NCBI GenBank assembly: GCA_963921425.1
Contig: OY992832.1
Span: 25,695,489 to 25,759,488 of the forward strand
Direction: 5' to 3'
DNA from: Dryas octopetala
Taxonomy: Eukaryota > Streptophyta > Magnoliopsida > Rosales > Rosaceae
Length of the DNA stretch: 64,000 nucleotides
Shown one piece after another: positions 24,993 to 36,569 of the stretch. A program made the position numbers and the translations under genes. The notes below the pieces were generated by a model. It was given only the letters and a program-made list of their open reading frames with translations, was not told the DNA's origin and did no database searches. Position 1 is the stretch's first letter. Each line of letters starts with the position of its first letter.

Positions 24993-25320
24993 AAATGCCC
25001 CTGTAAACTGGTCACGTGATCAATTTTAACAGAATTTTTGACGGAGTTGACAAAATATCCTTGATTGAAACACTTGATAGTCCTTAATTGAACCAAAGTG
25101 AAAACGGAATCTTCAACTGAAAATAGGAGTATAGTTATAGTCTTTTTGCTAATATTTTTCCTTTATTATTTATGGTATTACACAGTTTACACTATTACTA
25201 TTTACTAAAATTATATGATTATAGTATTATATAATAACTTAATAAATATATTAATAATTTATTATAGTATACAAACGAAAAACCTATTAAATATGCTATG
25301 ATTGACCAATTAGACAAATA

Positions 25321-25390
25321 AACTAGTCAGCTCAGTTGGTTGAGAGTTACAGTTTGTTCCATGAGGTCTAATGTTCAATTCACAACATAA
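25321..25390 (+). other. tRNA-like box A/box B region in hAT arm
   Basis: Mirror copy of the left-arm region: GTCAGCTCAGTTGGTTGAGA, then GGTCTAATGTTCAATTC. It points toward the ankyrin gene, whose first splice donor is about 180 bp downstream. Confidence 0.4.
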
Positions 25391-25460
25391 TCAAAATCCT
25401 ATAATTTCGGGCCACATCGGGCTTCGGCCTTTAGGCTATGTGGTGACCCCTAGACTTTGG

Positions 25461-25570
25461 AGGGTTTTTCATCTTAAAAAAAAAAAAAAAAAGTTTAGAG
25501 GTTTAGAACTTTAAAGGTTCAGAGGTTCAGCCTCCAAAACCAAACGACCGCCCTCTCTTGCTCTCTCGCG
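25461..25570 (+). promoter_or_regulatory. 5' region and non-coding first exon of ankyrin gene
   Basis: A CT-rich leader (CGCCCTCTCTTGCTCTCTCG) ends in a good splice donor, GCG|GTAAGAAC, at 25,570/25,571. The matching acceptor is TTTTATTTCATAG ending at 25,884, 15 bp before the start codon. The transcription start cannot be fixed; the hAT element ends at 25,452, leaving room for only about 100 bp of leader and core promoter outside the transposon. Confidence 0.6.
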
Positions 25571-25899
25571 GTAAGAACATATAGTCTTGGGTTTTAGTTA
25601 TATTTATTTTTGAATGGTGCGAAATGTTTTTCTATAATCCTTTTCTTGGTCCTTGAAATTAAATTTTGGGTTTTCGGTTTAAGCTAATAGAAGTGATTGT
25701 ATCTGTTACAGTTTAAATACTTTTTCTTCTCTCCGTCTGCTACTGGAGCTAAAATGTATTAATGGGTTTCTTCTAAATTTGGGAATTATGTATGCAAATG
25801 GTCATTTTTCATTAGAAACTTTTGATGGACTGCATGCCATGAACCGATGCCTAGAACAAATTCATTTTGTTTTTTATTTCATAGGTCGGCGGTGGCAAA

Positions 25900-28800
25900 A
25901 TGGGAGAAGAGGGGAATACAGTTCAAGATTCTTCACTCGAAACGATGTCGTTAGAGAATGTGGAGGCCTTGCTGGAGGTACTCAACTCCCTTTTTCAAAC
26001 GTTAATCACCTTTAAAACATATACCCTTTTGTATTGATTGTACGAATTCAAAGCATATGATGTATTATGTTTTGGTAGACTTAGAATGTTGTAGATCATA
26101 CTTCTCAGTTCTCATGATGGAAAATTGTTGTTAGAGATGACTTTTTTTTAATGTTTGGCAGGCTGCTAGATATGATGACATCGATGACATTATAAGCTTA
26201 GCATCTGCTGGTGTTTCTCTTGATTCTAAGGATTCTCAGGGCCGAACAGGTTATAATTTTCTATCAGTAGTATAAGGCTTCATCCCGTACTAGAATTTTT
26301 TTGTTGCTGACCAAACTAATGATCACTACGGTTTTTTCCTTTTCTTTATAAAATTTTCTCCTCATTATATTATATCGTATTGATATTTTTTCTATAACAC
26401 AATTGACATGTACTAAAAGTGGTAGATGCATACTGTATATAATTTTTCCTGCGGCTCATAGTTTTCTACTCTGTTAGTAAAATGTGAAACTTTCTATTAT
26501 TGGTAAAGGAATTAACGTTCACTATTTAATTCAATTATAGATGCTACATGAGATGATTCTTTGCCCCATTAACTAGTTCTTTCGACATGTAGCTCTTTTA
26601 TTTGTTTGTTGCTTGCCTGTGATAATCATTTCCATGAGAAAATGTTGAAACTTTGGACTGTATCAAATCACCCATCCTGAGGCCTTACTTTTGCAAGACT
26701 AGCAATGGATAATGACCCTTTGTTTCTTCTTTAAATCTTGTATATTTGACAAAAAACATATTGATGACAGGTCCAGACCGCCAAAAAATATTAATGATAA
26801 GTGTCTGTTATGAAATATTATACTATTTGTCCTCCATAAGGTAGATAGTGGGACAACCAATGAGCTTACCTACAACCAGGAGTGCTTATTTAATCTGAAA
26901 GATCTTTAAGTAGTTATCAACTTCGAAATTCAGTAGGTAAGATCACTTTTATATGTTCTGAGGTTGATGATATTGAATCATTGATATTTGATCTACCAAA
27001 ACGTGCAAAGGAAACTAGAGAGGTTGGAGAGGTGCAGGAGTGATTTTGCAAGGATAGGGATCAAAGATATAGGTTCAATTGAGATTTTCTTGGAAGTGAG
27101 GAATTAGGTTTTCCATTTCTTGAAAAAATAGTTAGGATAGTGCAATCAAGCTGATAACTATTTCATTAATCAATTCAATATTTATAAATAATTTTGACCT
27201 CCTTAAAGTATTTTAATTCAAAAGGATGTACATTCTGTGCGTGTGTGTAGGCGATGATCTTTTCTATTTATCTTTATTTATTTATATATTTATTTATTCT
27301 CTTTGCTTCCTCTTCAAGACTGAAATGAGAACTCAACATGTATGTCGAAAACATCAAATAAAAGTTTTTTCTCTTTCTTAATAACACCTCATGAAGAATG
27401 GATTGCAAAATCGAAGTACAGCTCATAAAGGGGGAATCTGTCACTTCCTTCAGGATGTGTTTGGATGAGGGAGTTTGAGTTGGGATTTAGACTTAGATGA
27501 TTTTTAGGTCTCATATTACTAAAGTACTTTGTTTGGGAAACTGAAGATGGGATTTGTGGATTCATGGAGGGGCTTAAAAATCGGATTTTAGAGCAATTCC
27601 ATCTAAATAGCTGTTATTTTCAAAATACCAAGACAATGACATTTTAAGAAAGAAGCCACAACCAATACCACCACTGCTATTTCCATCTTGGCCTTTTGGT
27701 TGTGAGGTGGGTTCGTGGCCCTTGAAGTATTCGGGTCTAACCCTTGGTGGCAGCCCAAGATCAACTGGCTTTTGGTGTCCGGTGGTGGAGAAAGTAGAGA
27801 GAAGATTGATGGAATGGAAAAAGGCGCTCCTTTCTAGAGGGGCAGATTGAAACTTATACAAGCATACTAAGTAGTTTACTGTTATACTACTTGTCTTTAT
27901 AAGAGATACCTGGGGGAGTTGTAAAGCAGCTGGAGAATTTCATGAGAAATTTCTTGTGGGCCGGATTGGCAGAAGGGAAGAAAGAGCATTTGATCATTTG
28001 ATATAAATTTACTTTTTTTTTTTCACCAAGTTTCCATATACTATTCTTGTTTCTGAGATGTGCATGATTTCTATACTGGTTAAAACAGCCAACCAGAATG
28101 AAATTTTATTCCTTGGTAGGAATTGATAATGAGTTTTCATAAGTTACAGAGCTTTGTATGGGCACAGAATGGATGTTATTTCTTATTTGTGCCCTTATGT
28201 CGTGCTGCTACTTTTATGCTTTAAGTGAGAAATTCTTATTTCTGAGGTTTAGTTTTCTTCCAATCATCTCTTGGTTTTGGGTCAAGGTGCCTTTATTTCT
28301 TAATTAAAACATGCATACTGTGTATGTCACATACGTACATAGAAACAAAATGAATATTGAATACACACACAAACACATACCTTTAGACATGTGAGTTTCT
28401 TCTAAGTTGAATTTCAGGACTTAGATGGTGATATTGATTTTATCCATTTTAATTATTATTGTTAGTGTTATGAAACTATTATTTGTGCTGAAAATGTTTT
28501 CAAGCTTATCTGTAACTGTGTTTGACCTAGTTACATTGACAATTGATTGCAGCTCTACATATGGCTTCTGCTAATGGACATCTTGACATTGTGGAGTATC
28601 TTATCAGTAAAGGAGTGGTGAGGTGGCCGTCTTACATTATGTTCTTAGTTGATACTCTTTGATTGATTGAAGTGGTATTATTGGTATATCAAAGGATTAA
28701 TTATTTATTTGGTTCGTTTGTTACATGAATGACATGTAATTGATTCAGTAATATATCATCAAGATGATCTTTGGCTGCCATTTTAGGATGTTGTTTGATT

Positions 28801-29951
28801 ACTTCATTATATTATTATAATTAGCTCCAAAAAAAAGTCAACTTAACCATGACAACAATTGATGGTCTTTTGAAAAAAAATGACAACAATTGATGGTATG
28901 CATTTCATTCTTATTAAAGTTGACCGGTTGAATATGAGGATTTGTCAGTAAGAGGTCATTTTTAAAAATGTAAATTTAATAAATGGCTTCCCCATGCAGA
29001 ATGTTACTCGAGCACATATTTAATATATTTCATATATGTTTGAGTCATTTTTTTTATTGCTTGCTGCTTATTATTGTTTTTTATTTGGTATCAAATCAGT
29101 GAGGATGCAAAGTATTGAGGAATTGTTAAATCTATCTACTTCTGGCCAAAAGTCATTTTTATGGTTGTAGTTTGTTTTAATACTTATTATCACTGTGTTG
29201 TTGTGGTGACCATTATCTGTGTTGGTAAAGTGAATTGTGTTATTATAGTAAATTGTTAGGTGGATGACTAACTTATTGATTATAAGATTAATGAAGTTGA
29301 ACTATGAAAATGTTTTCTTCCACATATAAGAAATTACTTTAAGTGATGAAAACATTTACTTTAATGTTTATCAGTCAACAAGAAGGCTAGTCGGTTAAGG
29401 CTATGATTGTTCTGTTTTGTTTTTTTATCTTGAAGCTTAAAGTTTATTTATACTATTTCCATTCTTGTGAAATTTTGCAAAGGGTTAAATGCTCTCGACG
29501 CTCTACTTGTGACATTTTATTCTGTTAAATTATCATAACTTTGTTCGGGTATTGTGTAAGGATATCAATGTTTCAAATGAGGAGATGAATACACCTCTAC
29601 ATTGGGCTTGCCTGAATGGACATGTTGAGGTAATTATTTTGTTTGCTGGGCGCAGCAATATTTGCTCATTTTGGTTCTTTGTATAATACTGTTGCCTTTG
29701 CAGGTGGTTAAGAAACTGATCTTCGGAGGAGCGAATGTAAGTGTATTAAACAGGTATGCATTCTAACCTATTAACTAAACAAAGAAGATTTGTCCACCTT
29801 TTCTTTTACAAATAATTATTGGCACTGGATTATGATCAGCTATGAGAAGACACCAATTGATGAAGCTGTGATTAGGGGAAAGATGGATGTTCTCGATGCC
29901 GTTAATGCAGCAGTGGCCCAAGTAGAGCTTACAGGCATCAGGGTGTCCTAA
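25900..29951 (+). CDS. Ankyrin-repeat protein, Yar1-like (6 coding exons)
   Basis: Coding exons: 25,900-25,977; 26,162-26,249; 28,553-28,617; 29,561-29,629; 29,704-29,753; 29,840-29,951. All introns are GT-AG and the pieces join in frame to 153 residues ending VELTGIRVS. The start is the first ATG after the upstream acceptor, in context AAAATGG. After an acidic N-terminus, residues 27-53 form a degenerate ankyrin repeat with acidic DDIDDI; 54-86 form a full repeat (TALHMASANGHLDIVEYLI); 87-118 a second (TPLHWACLNGHVEVVKKLI); 120-150 a partial one (KTPIDEA, then LDAV). No signal peptide or membrane segment. Small proteins of this layout resemble yeast Yar1, a chaperone for ribosomal protein uS3, and the plant proteins usually named P16F5.05c-like; that role is inferred from family resemblance, not shown here. 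The large introns 2 (2.3 kb) and 3 (0.9 kb) are AT-rich; intron 2 holds transposon-like sequence near 27,460-27,870. A hAT transposon ends just upstream of the promoter. Confidence 0.9.
27460..27870. repeat. Dispersed repeat in ankyrin gene intron
   Basis: The segment from about 27,595 to 27,680 (CCAAGACAATGACATTTTAAG) matches 35,990-36,060 (CCAAGACAACGATATTTTAG) in the same orientation, showing a dispersed repeat. The 95-residue minus-strand frame at 27,574-27,861 falls inside it and is not taken as a gene. Confidence 0.5.
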
Positions 29952-30954
29952 TGTATTCAGTCCCTAGATTTATAGATGTCATTTTCTTGTAGATTCCAAG
30001 CTTTTGATATGAAATTTTTGGTGATAGGTATAGAGGATTGCTAATCGTTTTCTAAACTAGTGTGATGGTGAATCATTTTCATATATCAAACTTTTGTACT
30101 GTGAAGTGCTTCAGTAATGTGGAAGTAGAAATATTATGTTTATTTCATAGGAAATAATTTGCAGGCATACGTTTAAAACTAGTGTTTGGTGTAAACTAGA
30201 AAATTGTGGTGTAAATTGTTTTCTATTCAATTGTTAGTGTAGCTTTATTTCTTGTGCAATGTGCATCATTACATGACTGCCAAAAGAAAAAGGAAAAAGG
30301 TCTCATCCTAGTTATGTTGGGCTGAGCTACTGATGTTACTGGTGGCATAGAGTAGAATGGAACTTTTTAAATACTGGGCCGCTAAGGTATATTGGGAATA
30401 TTGGGAATATTGGGCTACATTTAGTAATTAGGTTACCCGAATGTTAGGATATTGGGCTGCTAAGGTCAAGTGGGTTACGATTAGTAATAGGGCTTTCCTT
30501 GATGTCATGAATGGATGGGTTACTACCATGGGCCTTGGAAGGTGTTCAGCCTTAAAATCACAAATCTGTAAAGATCATTTAACATTCCCAATCGTTACGT
30601 AGTTTCTCATTTTCATTTTAGTTCTTATTTGGTCCCTAGGTTTCAATTTTTTTAATATGATCCCTTTGTTTTATTTTGTCAACAATTTAATATTTTTTTA
30701 TTATGCAAATTTAATTAATAGATTGGGTCTCCTCTCACATTAGCAGCCTCCAAAACAAATCTTAAACATTAAAAACTCAGTTTCAATACAAAGTATTATA
30801 ATCATTTTAAAGCTTGTAATAAGAGCCTCAAGTTCAGATGGAGGTTGTTCATAAATTAACCATGAATTATGATGGAAGATATAAGTTATCAAAGATGGGG
30901 CCGTGGCCAAAATGCAACTACACGCACAACATGAATTTTGTTTTCAAATCTGCT
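29952..30954. other. 3' flank of ankyrin gene, no further gene
   Basis: Holds the 3' UTR of the ankyrin gene (poly(A) site not determined). At 30,376-30,500 there is an imperfect duplication around ATTGGGCTACATTTAGTAAT and GTGGGTTACGATTAGTAATA. The frame at 30,838-31,089 runs through the 48-bp repeat into an LTR and is not a gene. Confidence 0.5.
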
Positions 30955-31002
30955 ATCACTCTCTCTCCCTTAGGATTTTCCAAAGAGTTTTCTCTTAGTG
31001 TT
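30955..31002 (+). repeat. 48-bp direct repeat, left copy
   Basis: Identical at all 48 positions to 35,910-35,957. It begins ATCACTCTCTCTCCC and ends TTCTCTTAGTGTT. The two copies bracket a probable organelle-derived insert plus a solo LTR. Confidence 0.95.
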
Positions 31003-31024
31003 TCACTTCATCCACCAGAAGTAC

Positions 31025-34000
31025 TGTCACGCCCCAATCCCGGGCCTGGGGAAATTGAGCTCGTGGCAGCCGGCGTACCCCTCAATTAACATGAATTTGA
31101 CCGTCACCCCCGACGGCTCAAACTCACATTAACTGAGAAGCACAAGCCTTGAGTTTACCGTTCTACCCATGTACAAAATAGGTAGGCAGAGTTAACTAGC
31201 GGAGCGTCCACTAAATAGGGAGCTCGTCGGAAGGTGTGTTTCTAATTCATTTATTAATATTAGGCCCGAGTTAATTATTATCAATTAATTTAGGTAAGAT
31301 TCGGGATCTAAGTAACTTGGTCGACCTAGGTCAGAGAGCCAAATTACAAGTCAAGTAATCCGGGGTTAACCCGACACACCCCCGAGAATAGTCTTGCAAT
31401 AGATAAACCCCGAGTAAGTCAAACATTTGTAACACTAATGAGCCAAAGACAAATGAAGGGTAAGTGCAAGAGTCTATGACACTGGTCCGGTACTCACTCG
31501 CTCATGAGGGAACTGCTAGAACTCGAATACCCAATTGTCGTCGAAGTAGGCGGTGTCTCGTCGTCAGATATCTCCACTAGTATCACCATAACGTCAAACC
31601 TGCAAAAATCTATGTAGGGGTGAGCATCACCAAACCACCGGATCCTTTGCTCGGCTCACCCGACTCAAAAATGTGTCCACACAATCTCAAGTTTTATCTT
31701 ACTTAACAAGCAAGTCGTTTAAGGACAACTATACCCCAAACAGGGCTCCACACCATAAATCACAATTCATACAAAAGCGTAATAAATTACCAGATGACAA
31801 GCTATATCATGTTCATCATGTAAGACATGTCACTTTGTACTTACATGGCAAAAATGTCAGAGATGCATGCAACAAATATCTTATGCACGCGTACCTTTGC
31901 CAATCCGCAGAAGCACATATCATTACCTGCTAAATAACAGTGGACCACCATAGCCTGTACCGCAGTACCATCACTACCCGGCCTACCCTCCTGCCGCAAA
32001 TTAGTGATAAGAACGGCCCTCACGACCCGTGGTACCTCCACGGTCGCAAACCCAGTATACTACCAAATCAAATGTATCCACGCGGTCCGTACTATCCCAG
32101 TACGTTCTGACCGAACCTGGGGAGCTGACCAGGGGGCCGACTGCTCACTGGGTTTTCCACTGTGGTTTAGGGGATCGAAACCCAAGGTCGCTCACGCAAC
32201 CCCTCGTTCTAAGACTAGGTGTCCAAACACTGAATTCTCATTAGTTTCACAAATACTCAATGAGAATAATTATGATGCATGAACGCATAATCCACTAGCA
32301 TCAACCTATGCCAAAATCAAGTCCATGGAGGAATGCACATGCTCAATATCAATTTCAGTGTTCAACGTATAACAACATTATCAATCCAAAACCATTACAT
32401 AGTTAAGGGTTCTCAGCAATAGCCATTAATCATAGAAATGATACAAGGTTTTTCACATACTGAAATATAAGTCACACAAGTAGTTCAAAGGGAATTTATA
32501 AGCCTCGTTACCATTTTTAATTTGGTTAAATTATGAGGAATAATTCATTAATCAAGCTGGCGGGTTGCAGAGCAAATAAGGATAAATCACCTTTAATTTT
32601 TAGAGTGACTCTAATCCGATAATTTGACATATTTCTTTTAATCACCAAATAGCACATAATTTTCCTTAGGCGTTTAGGCCTTTAATCTAACCATTTATGA
32701 ATCCTATAGTTTAACTAGAATTTGTAATTAGCAAATAAGCAAGTACTAAGCCTGTAGGTTCCAGATTTCACAACAATTAACCACCATGGATGCAAATATC
32801 ACAATTACAATGTACACACAAAACCAATCATGCACAAGCACAAGCAAGACTCTCCAATTGTTAGTTTCTAGAAAATTAACTTGGGCAAGCCCCCCCTACC
32901 TTCTCTAGTAGCTGCCCCCAACTTCAAAGCTCTCAAGAAACTAACAAGGCTCTTGCAACAGTACACAAAACACACCAGGTCACAACCAAGTTCAAGGATG
33001 GGGTTTTACCGAGGTAACGCACTTGTTGGGCAAGCTAGGATTGTCCCGGACACCAAATAAATAATCCAAAGAGTGAAAACATTTAAATGGATGCTAGGTG
33101 GTCTTTAAAACAGATTTATAATGATGTAAGTAACTCAGGTGGTCAAATGGATGAGTTTTAAAAGGAAAGGATTTGAAGGTAGCTGACTGCCAGCAAGTAG
33201 GATCACTGGAACAAGGTGTAGTCCCGGATTTTTAAAAAAATAAGTAACAGTCCAAAAGTTTTGAAATTTGGTGAGATGATTTTAGACATGCAGAGGGTCA
33301 CTCACAAAAATTATCAAGTAGTTTGGAGTTCTGGATCAATACAGTTTCGCCAATCAATCCAGCCTATGATTTGGGAGCAATGCTCATCCTCCAAATTCAA
33401 GGTGGATTGACTAATGTCTCAAAACCTCAAACCGCAAGATCCAATGTAAGTAAACCAATCAAAACAGGTATAACATCATCCCATCAACCTCATTTTAGGT
33501 TGAAACCACTAGAACACAAGGGAGACTCAAAACTTAGACAAGTAAAAAGGAAAACGTTACTGTCAGGTTTCAGAAAATCAGAGTCAGCTTAGAAAATTCA
33601 TAACTAATTCGTCAGAGGTCCGATTGAGGTGTTCTTGGTCTCTAAATGACCGTTAGGATGTCTAGTTTATGCATACCAAAAATCAGGTCGAGATACTTTG
33701 TCAAACGGTACAGTTTTAAAAAATAGTAACTCGGGGTCAGGGATTACGAAAACCAGAAAAACGGGGCTTTTGACAGAAAACTCAAAACTCTTGACTCTTT
33801 TGCCAAACCAAGCAGACCAACACGCCCAAAGCAACACCAAGATAGATTCACAAGGTTCACAAATAAGTTTAGAACTCCTTACCCCAAGCACAGCTCGTTT
33901 TGTGAGACAATCAAAGATCTGTCCACATGCAAGCTCCAAAAATCTTCTCCTCTGGGATTTCTCAAAGATTTTTAACTAGGGTGTGGATCAGTCCTTCAAA

Positions 34001-35212
34001 TCTGAAAACAAGGAGAGGGTTCGGTCCTTTCTTTCCCGAAACTTCAAAGGTGGCCTTGCATGTCACAAACCAGTCACAACAAGGTTGAATCACGTTGGCT
34101 AGAATGGAAATTAAAGGAAAGGGAGGTCTTGATCTCGAGTCTTACCAGGGCTTGAACTCTTTCTGCTCAAACTCAACATGCAAACAGGTTTTGTAAGAGA
34201 AAAAGGGTCAGTAACAAGAATGGTGCAACCTGATTGTGAAAACCAAAGGCTTGAAGGTAGGAGGCTCGGGTTTGGTTGCATTACCTGGTTTGAGTGTAGT
34301 TCTCACCACTCAGACTTCTTCTAGGAAGATTGCTCGCTGGTTGGACGTTGAGAAAGTAGAGGAGGGGTTAAGAGGTCACTGTAACTTTCGGACTCTACAC
34401 CATGGCTAACAAAGCTTGGGTCTTTTATTTTATTTTTCTGGTGTGAGTCTAGAGCTTTGGGACTTCGGTGGCTAGGGTCTGGAAGGACCTTTGTTCTTCA
34501 ATTCTCTGTGGCTTTCTCCTCTGGTTCAGATGTGTTTGGCTGGAGAGAAAACTCCAGAGCTTGAAACACAAAGAGAGAGAGTGGAAGACGAGGGGTCTGT
34601 AGCGTGTGTGGGTGGTGAAGTCTGAACTTAGGCTTTTAATAGAGTGTCATGGGCTTTGTGCTTGCCTTGGTTGGGGTTCTGAAATAATTAGGAATAAAAA
34701 CAAGCCTCCAGGTGATCCTATCCAACGTGGGCTGGGTTCCAAGGAAAAATCCTTAGGCTTAGTTTAAGACCAATACTAGGTAGTTGGGCTTGGTTAAGAC
34801 TCCAAGTAGTTGGACATTTATTTGTGGGTTTGTAGTTACTCACTAGGGTCCAAAACAAATAATTGGGTTTAAGGAAAAATTAAATGGGATTCCTAAGAAA
34901 TGGGAAGCCGGCCCCTCTTGCCACGTGTCACGCCCTCAAGTTCGGGTCTAAGAGTTCGAGTGTGAAATTACTACATTATCCCTCCCAAGGTCACTACCGT
35001 TAATCCTTGTCTCTCTCGCAAGGCACGAGCAACAAAATAAAATTTATAAGAAAAAGTAACAACAACAAGGACAAGGGTAGTTCCAACCATAAGCAAAAGT
35101 ACTACGAGTCATGTTTACAACTGAAATAGAAGTGGTGGTTCGACCTACAAGCCAACCATGGTCAAGTAATACCGCGAAAAAAAATTCGCTCCAAATTTTT
35201 CCGGGTATCACA
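31025..35212 (-). mobile_element. Solo LTR, long (4.2 kb), in organelle-like insert
   Basis: Minus-strand ends are TGTGATACCCGGAAAAATTT (at 35,212) and ...GGGATTGGGGCGTGACA (at 31,025), flanked by the perfect 5-bp repeat AGTAC (31,020-31,024 and 35,213-35,217). The ends are of the TGTRATACCC/GGGYGTGACA type common in tRNA-Met-primed gypsy elements. No pol or gag remnant inside. The block near 32,160-32,200 (TTTAGGGGATCGAAACCC) recurs at about 37,448 in the LTR at 36,575, so the two are related. Several frames of 60-93 residues inside are not conserved and not called. Confidence 0.85.
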
Positions 35213-35217
35213 AGTAC

Positions 35218-35909
35218 CGTTTGGCTCTTATCAGGGGAGCACTCACTCTCTTTCAGTCCTTTCTTCTAGCAATGAAGTGATGCACTTCATTTTTTCTTCT
35301 GAGCGGCTCCCACCAGTTGTGAATCAGAGCAAAGTGAGCCCTCGGGGACGGATGCATCAGCCGGAGCGGAAGGGGGTAGCTCCTGATTTTCCTTATGAGG
35401 TTAAGAGAGCGTTAGCGTATCCTTAATAAAGTCCTACGGGGATAATAGAAGGGCTAAAAACGTTAGTTTAAGGAGCCTAAGGTATCTTCCTATTTGAGTG
35501 CTATTAAGAAGGGGCCTTCGGCCTATAGTCTTTAGCAGCCCTTTAGGGTTATTCCTTAGGTTACCTACTTAGAGTAACATCTATGAACTACATTTATTAT
35601 AGTAAGGTCGGCTCTTATTCCATTCCTTATCGGAATGGCAAGCTGGGTAAACAACCAATTGTTTTGACATTGCATTCAAGGTTTTCTGAAGGCAGCGAAG
35701 CCCTTATGAATATGAGGGCAATACACATTGAGTCATTCGGTCACTCCCTCGTATACGCTCTCCCTACCGCTTTTTGGGCGTACGGGAGATCTCTATGAGT
35801 CCATTCCCTCACTCCAACTCGAGAGACAACTCAAATGACAATCCAGTGGCTATTTATTTCAATCTTTCTAGTAAGAGACCTTCTTTATGCCGTTCGTGCT
35901 TCCCCCGGG
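35218..35909. other. Probable organelle-derived insert (NUMT-like)
   Basis: Together with 31,003-31,024 on the far side of the solo LTR this forms about 710 bp of sequence unlike its surroundings: balanced base composition, no AT-rich decay, and a style typical of plant mitochondrial intergenic DNA (for example GAGCCCTCGGGGACGG and GGGGCCTTCGGCC). It lies exactly between the 48-bp repeats. A 71-residue frame at 35,583-35,798 matches no gene I recognise. The mitochondrial origin is an impression from composition and style and would need a database match to be firm. Confidence 0.4.
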
Positions 35910-35957
35910 ATCACTCTCTCTCCCTTAGGATTTTCCAAAGAGTTTTCTCTTAGTGTT
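35910..35957 (+). repeat. 48-bp direct repeat, right copy
   Basis: Perfect match to 30,955-31,002; see that entry. Confidence 0.95.
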
Positions 35958-36569
35958 ACAACCAAAAACTTATTTGAATTCATGAGTTCTACTAAAGGAT
36001 GATATTCCACGAATCCAAAATCCCAAGACAACGATATTTTAGGAAAAGAACCGCACTCATCACCACCACAACCACCATGCATCGACACTTGCACCACCTT
36101 GCCTCCACCCTGCAACCATTGCCACCACCACCTCGCTCCACTACCACAACATTTATCATTATGGCCACCCCTGCAGTGGCAGAGCTACTCACAAGACTAC
36201 CATAGGCTTTAGCCCAGGTAGCTTTTGTGGAAAACCAAAATATTGCTTACATTCATCATCAATTCTCAATGTAGCCCACACAACTATGAGTCAATTTTGT
36301 CCACTCAACTAAGTGTCAATATATCCCAATTGTTTGATAAACTTATTTTTGTTTCAGTATATTTAATATGTATTATGTTAAAGTGTGTTGAAAATGGAAT
36401 CGACTAGTTTGGTTTATAAGATTTTAATTAAATCTTTATTTTTAGAAATAGTATAGTATAATTGTACATAGACTCAAAAAGAAATAGTTATTAGGCTTTA
36501 AGGTAATATTATAGCTAGTCCTCTCCTCTAAAATTTCCTAGGTTCTCCCTTGCACCCATGTCTCCATTG
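35958..36569. other. Non-coding; dispersed repeat
   Basis: Contains the second copy of the repeat found in the ankyrin intron (35,990-36,060) and an ACC/CCA-rich patch (36,058-36,150) that gives spurious frames on both strands. No gene. Confidence 0.5.

Larger units (their letters stand above)
21138..25452. mobile_element. hAT transposon, non-autonomous, with nested insertions
   Basis: Ends are TAGGGGTC... and ...GACCCCTA. The flanking 8-bp repeat GACTTTGG is perfect on both sides (21,130-21,137 and 25,453-25,460), which is diagnostic for hAT elements. The subterminal arms are long inverted repeats: about 21,280-21,490 plus 22,280-22,460 on the left match, in reverse complement, 25,005-25,400 on the right. 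A TIR element (21,481-22,288) interrupts the left arm, and a solo LTR (23,341-24,992) sits in the right half. The remaining core (22,470-23,335) is GC- and GA-rich with no transposase. Without the nested pieces it is about 1.85 kb. Its right end lies about 120 bp before the first splice donor of the ankyrin gene. Confidence 0.92.

Noticed and set aside
21291-25390. tRNA genes
   Set aside because: Only box A/B-like sequence is present; no acceptor, D or anticodon stem can be formed.
35583-35798. 71-residue frame in the organelle-like insert
   Set aside because: No match to a mitochondrial or plastid protein that I recognise; probably chance.
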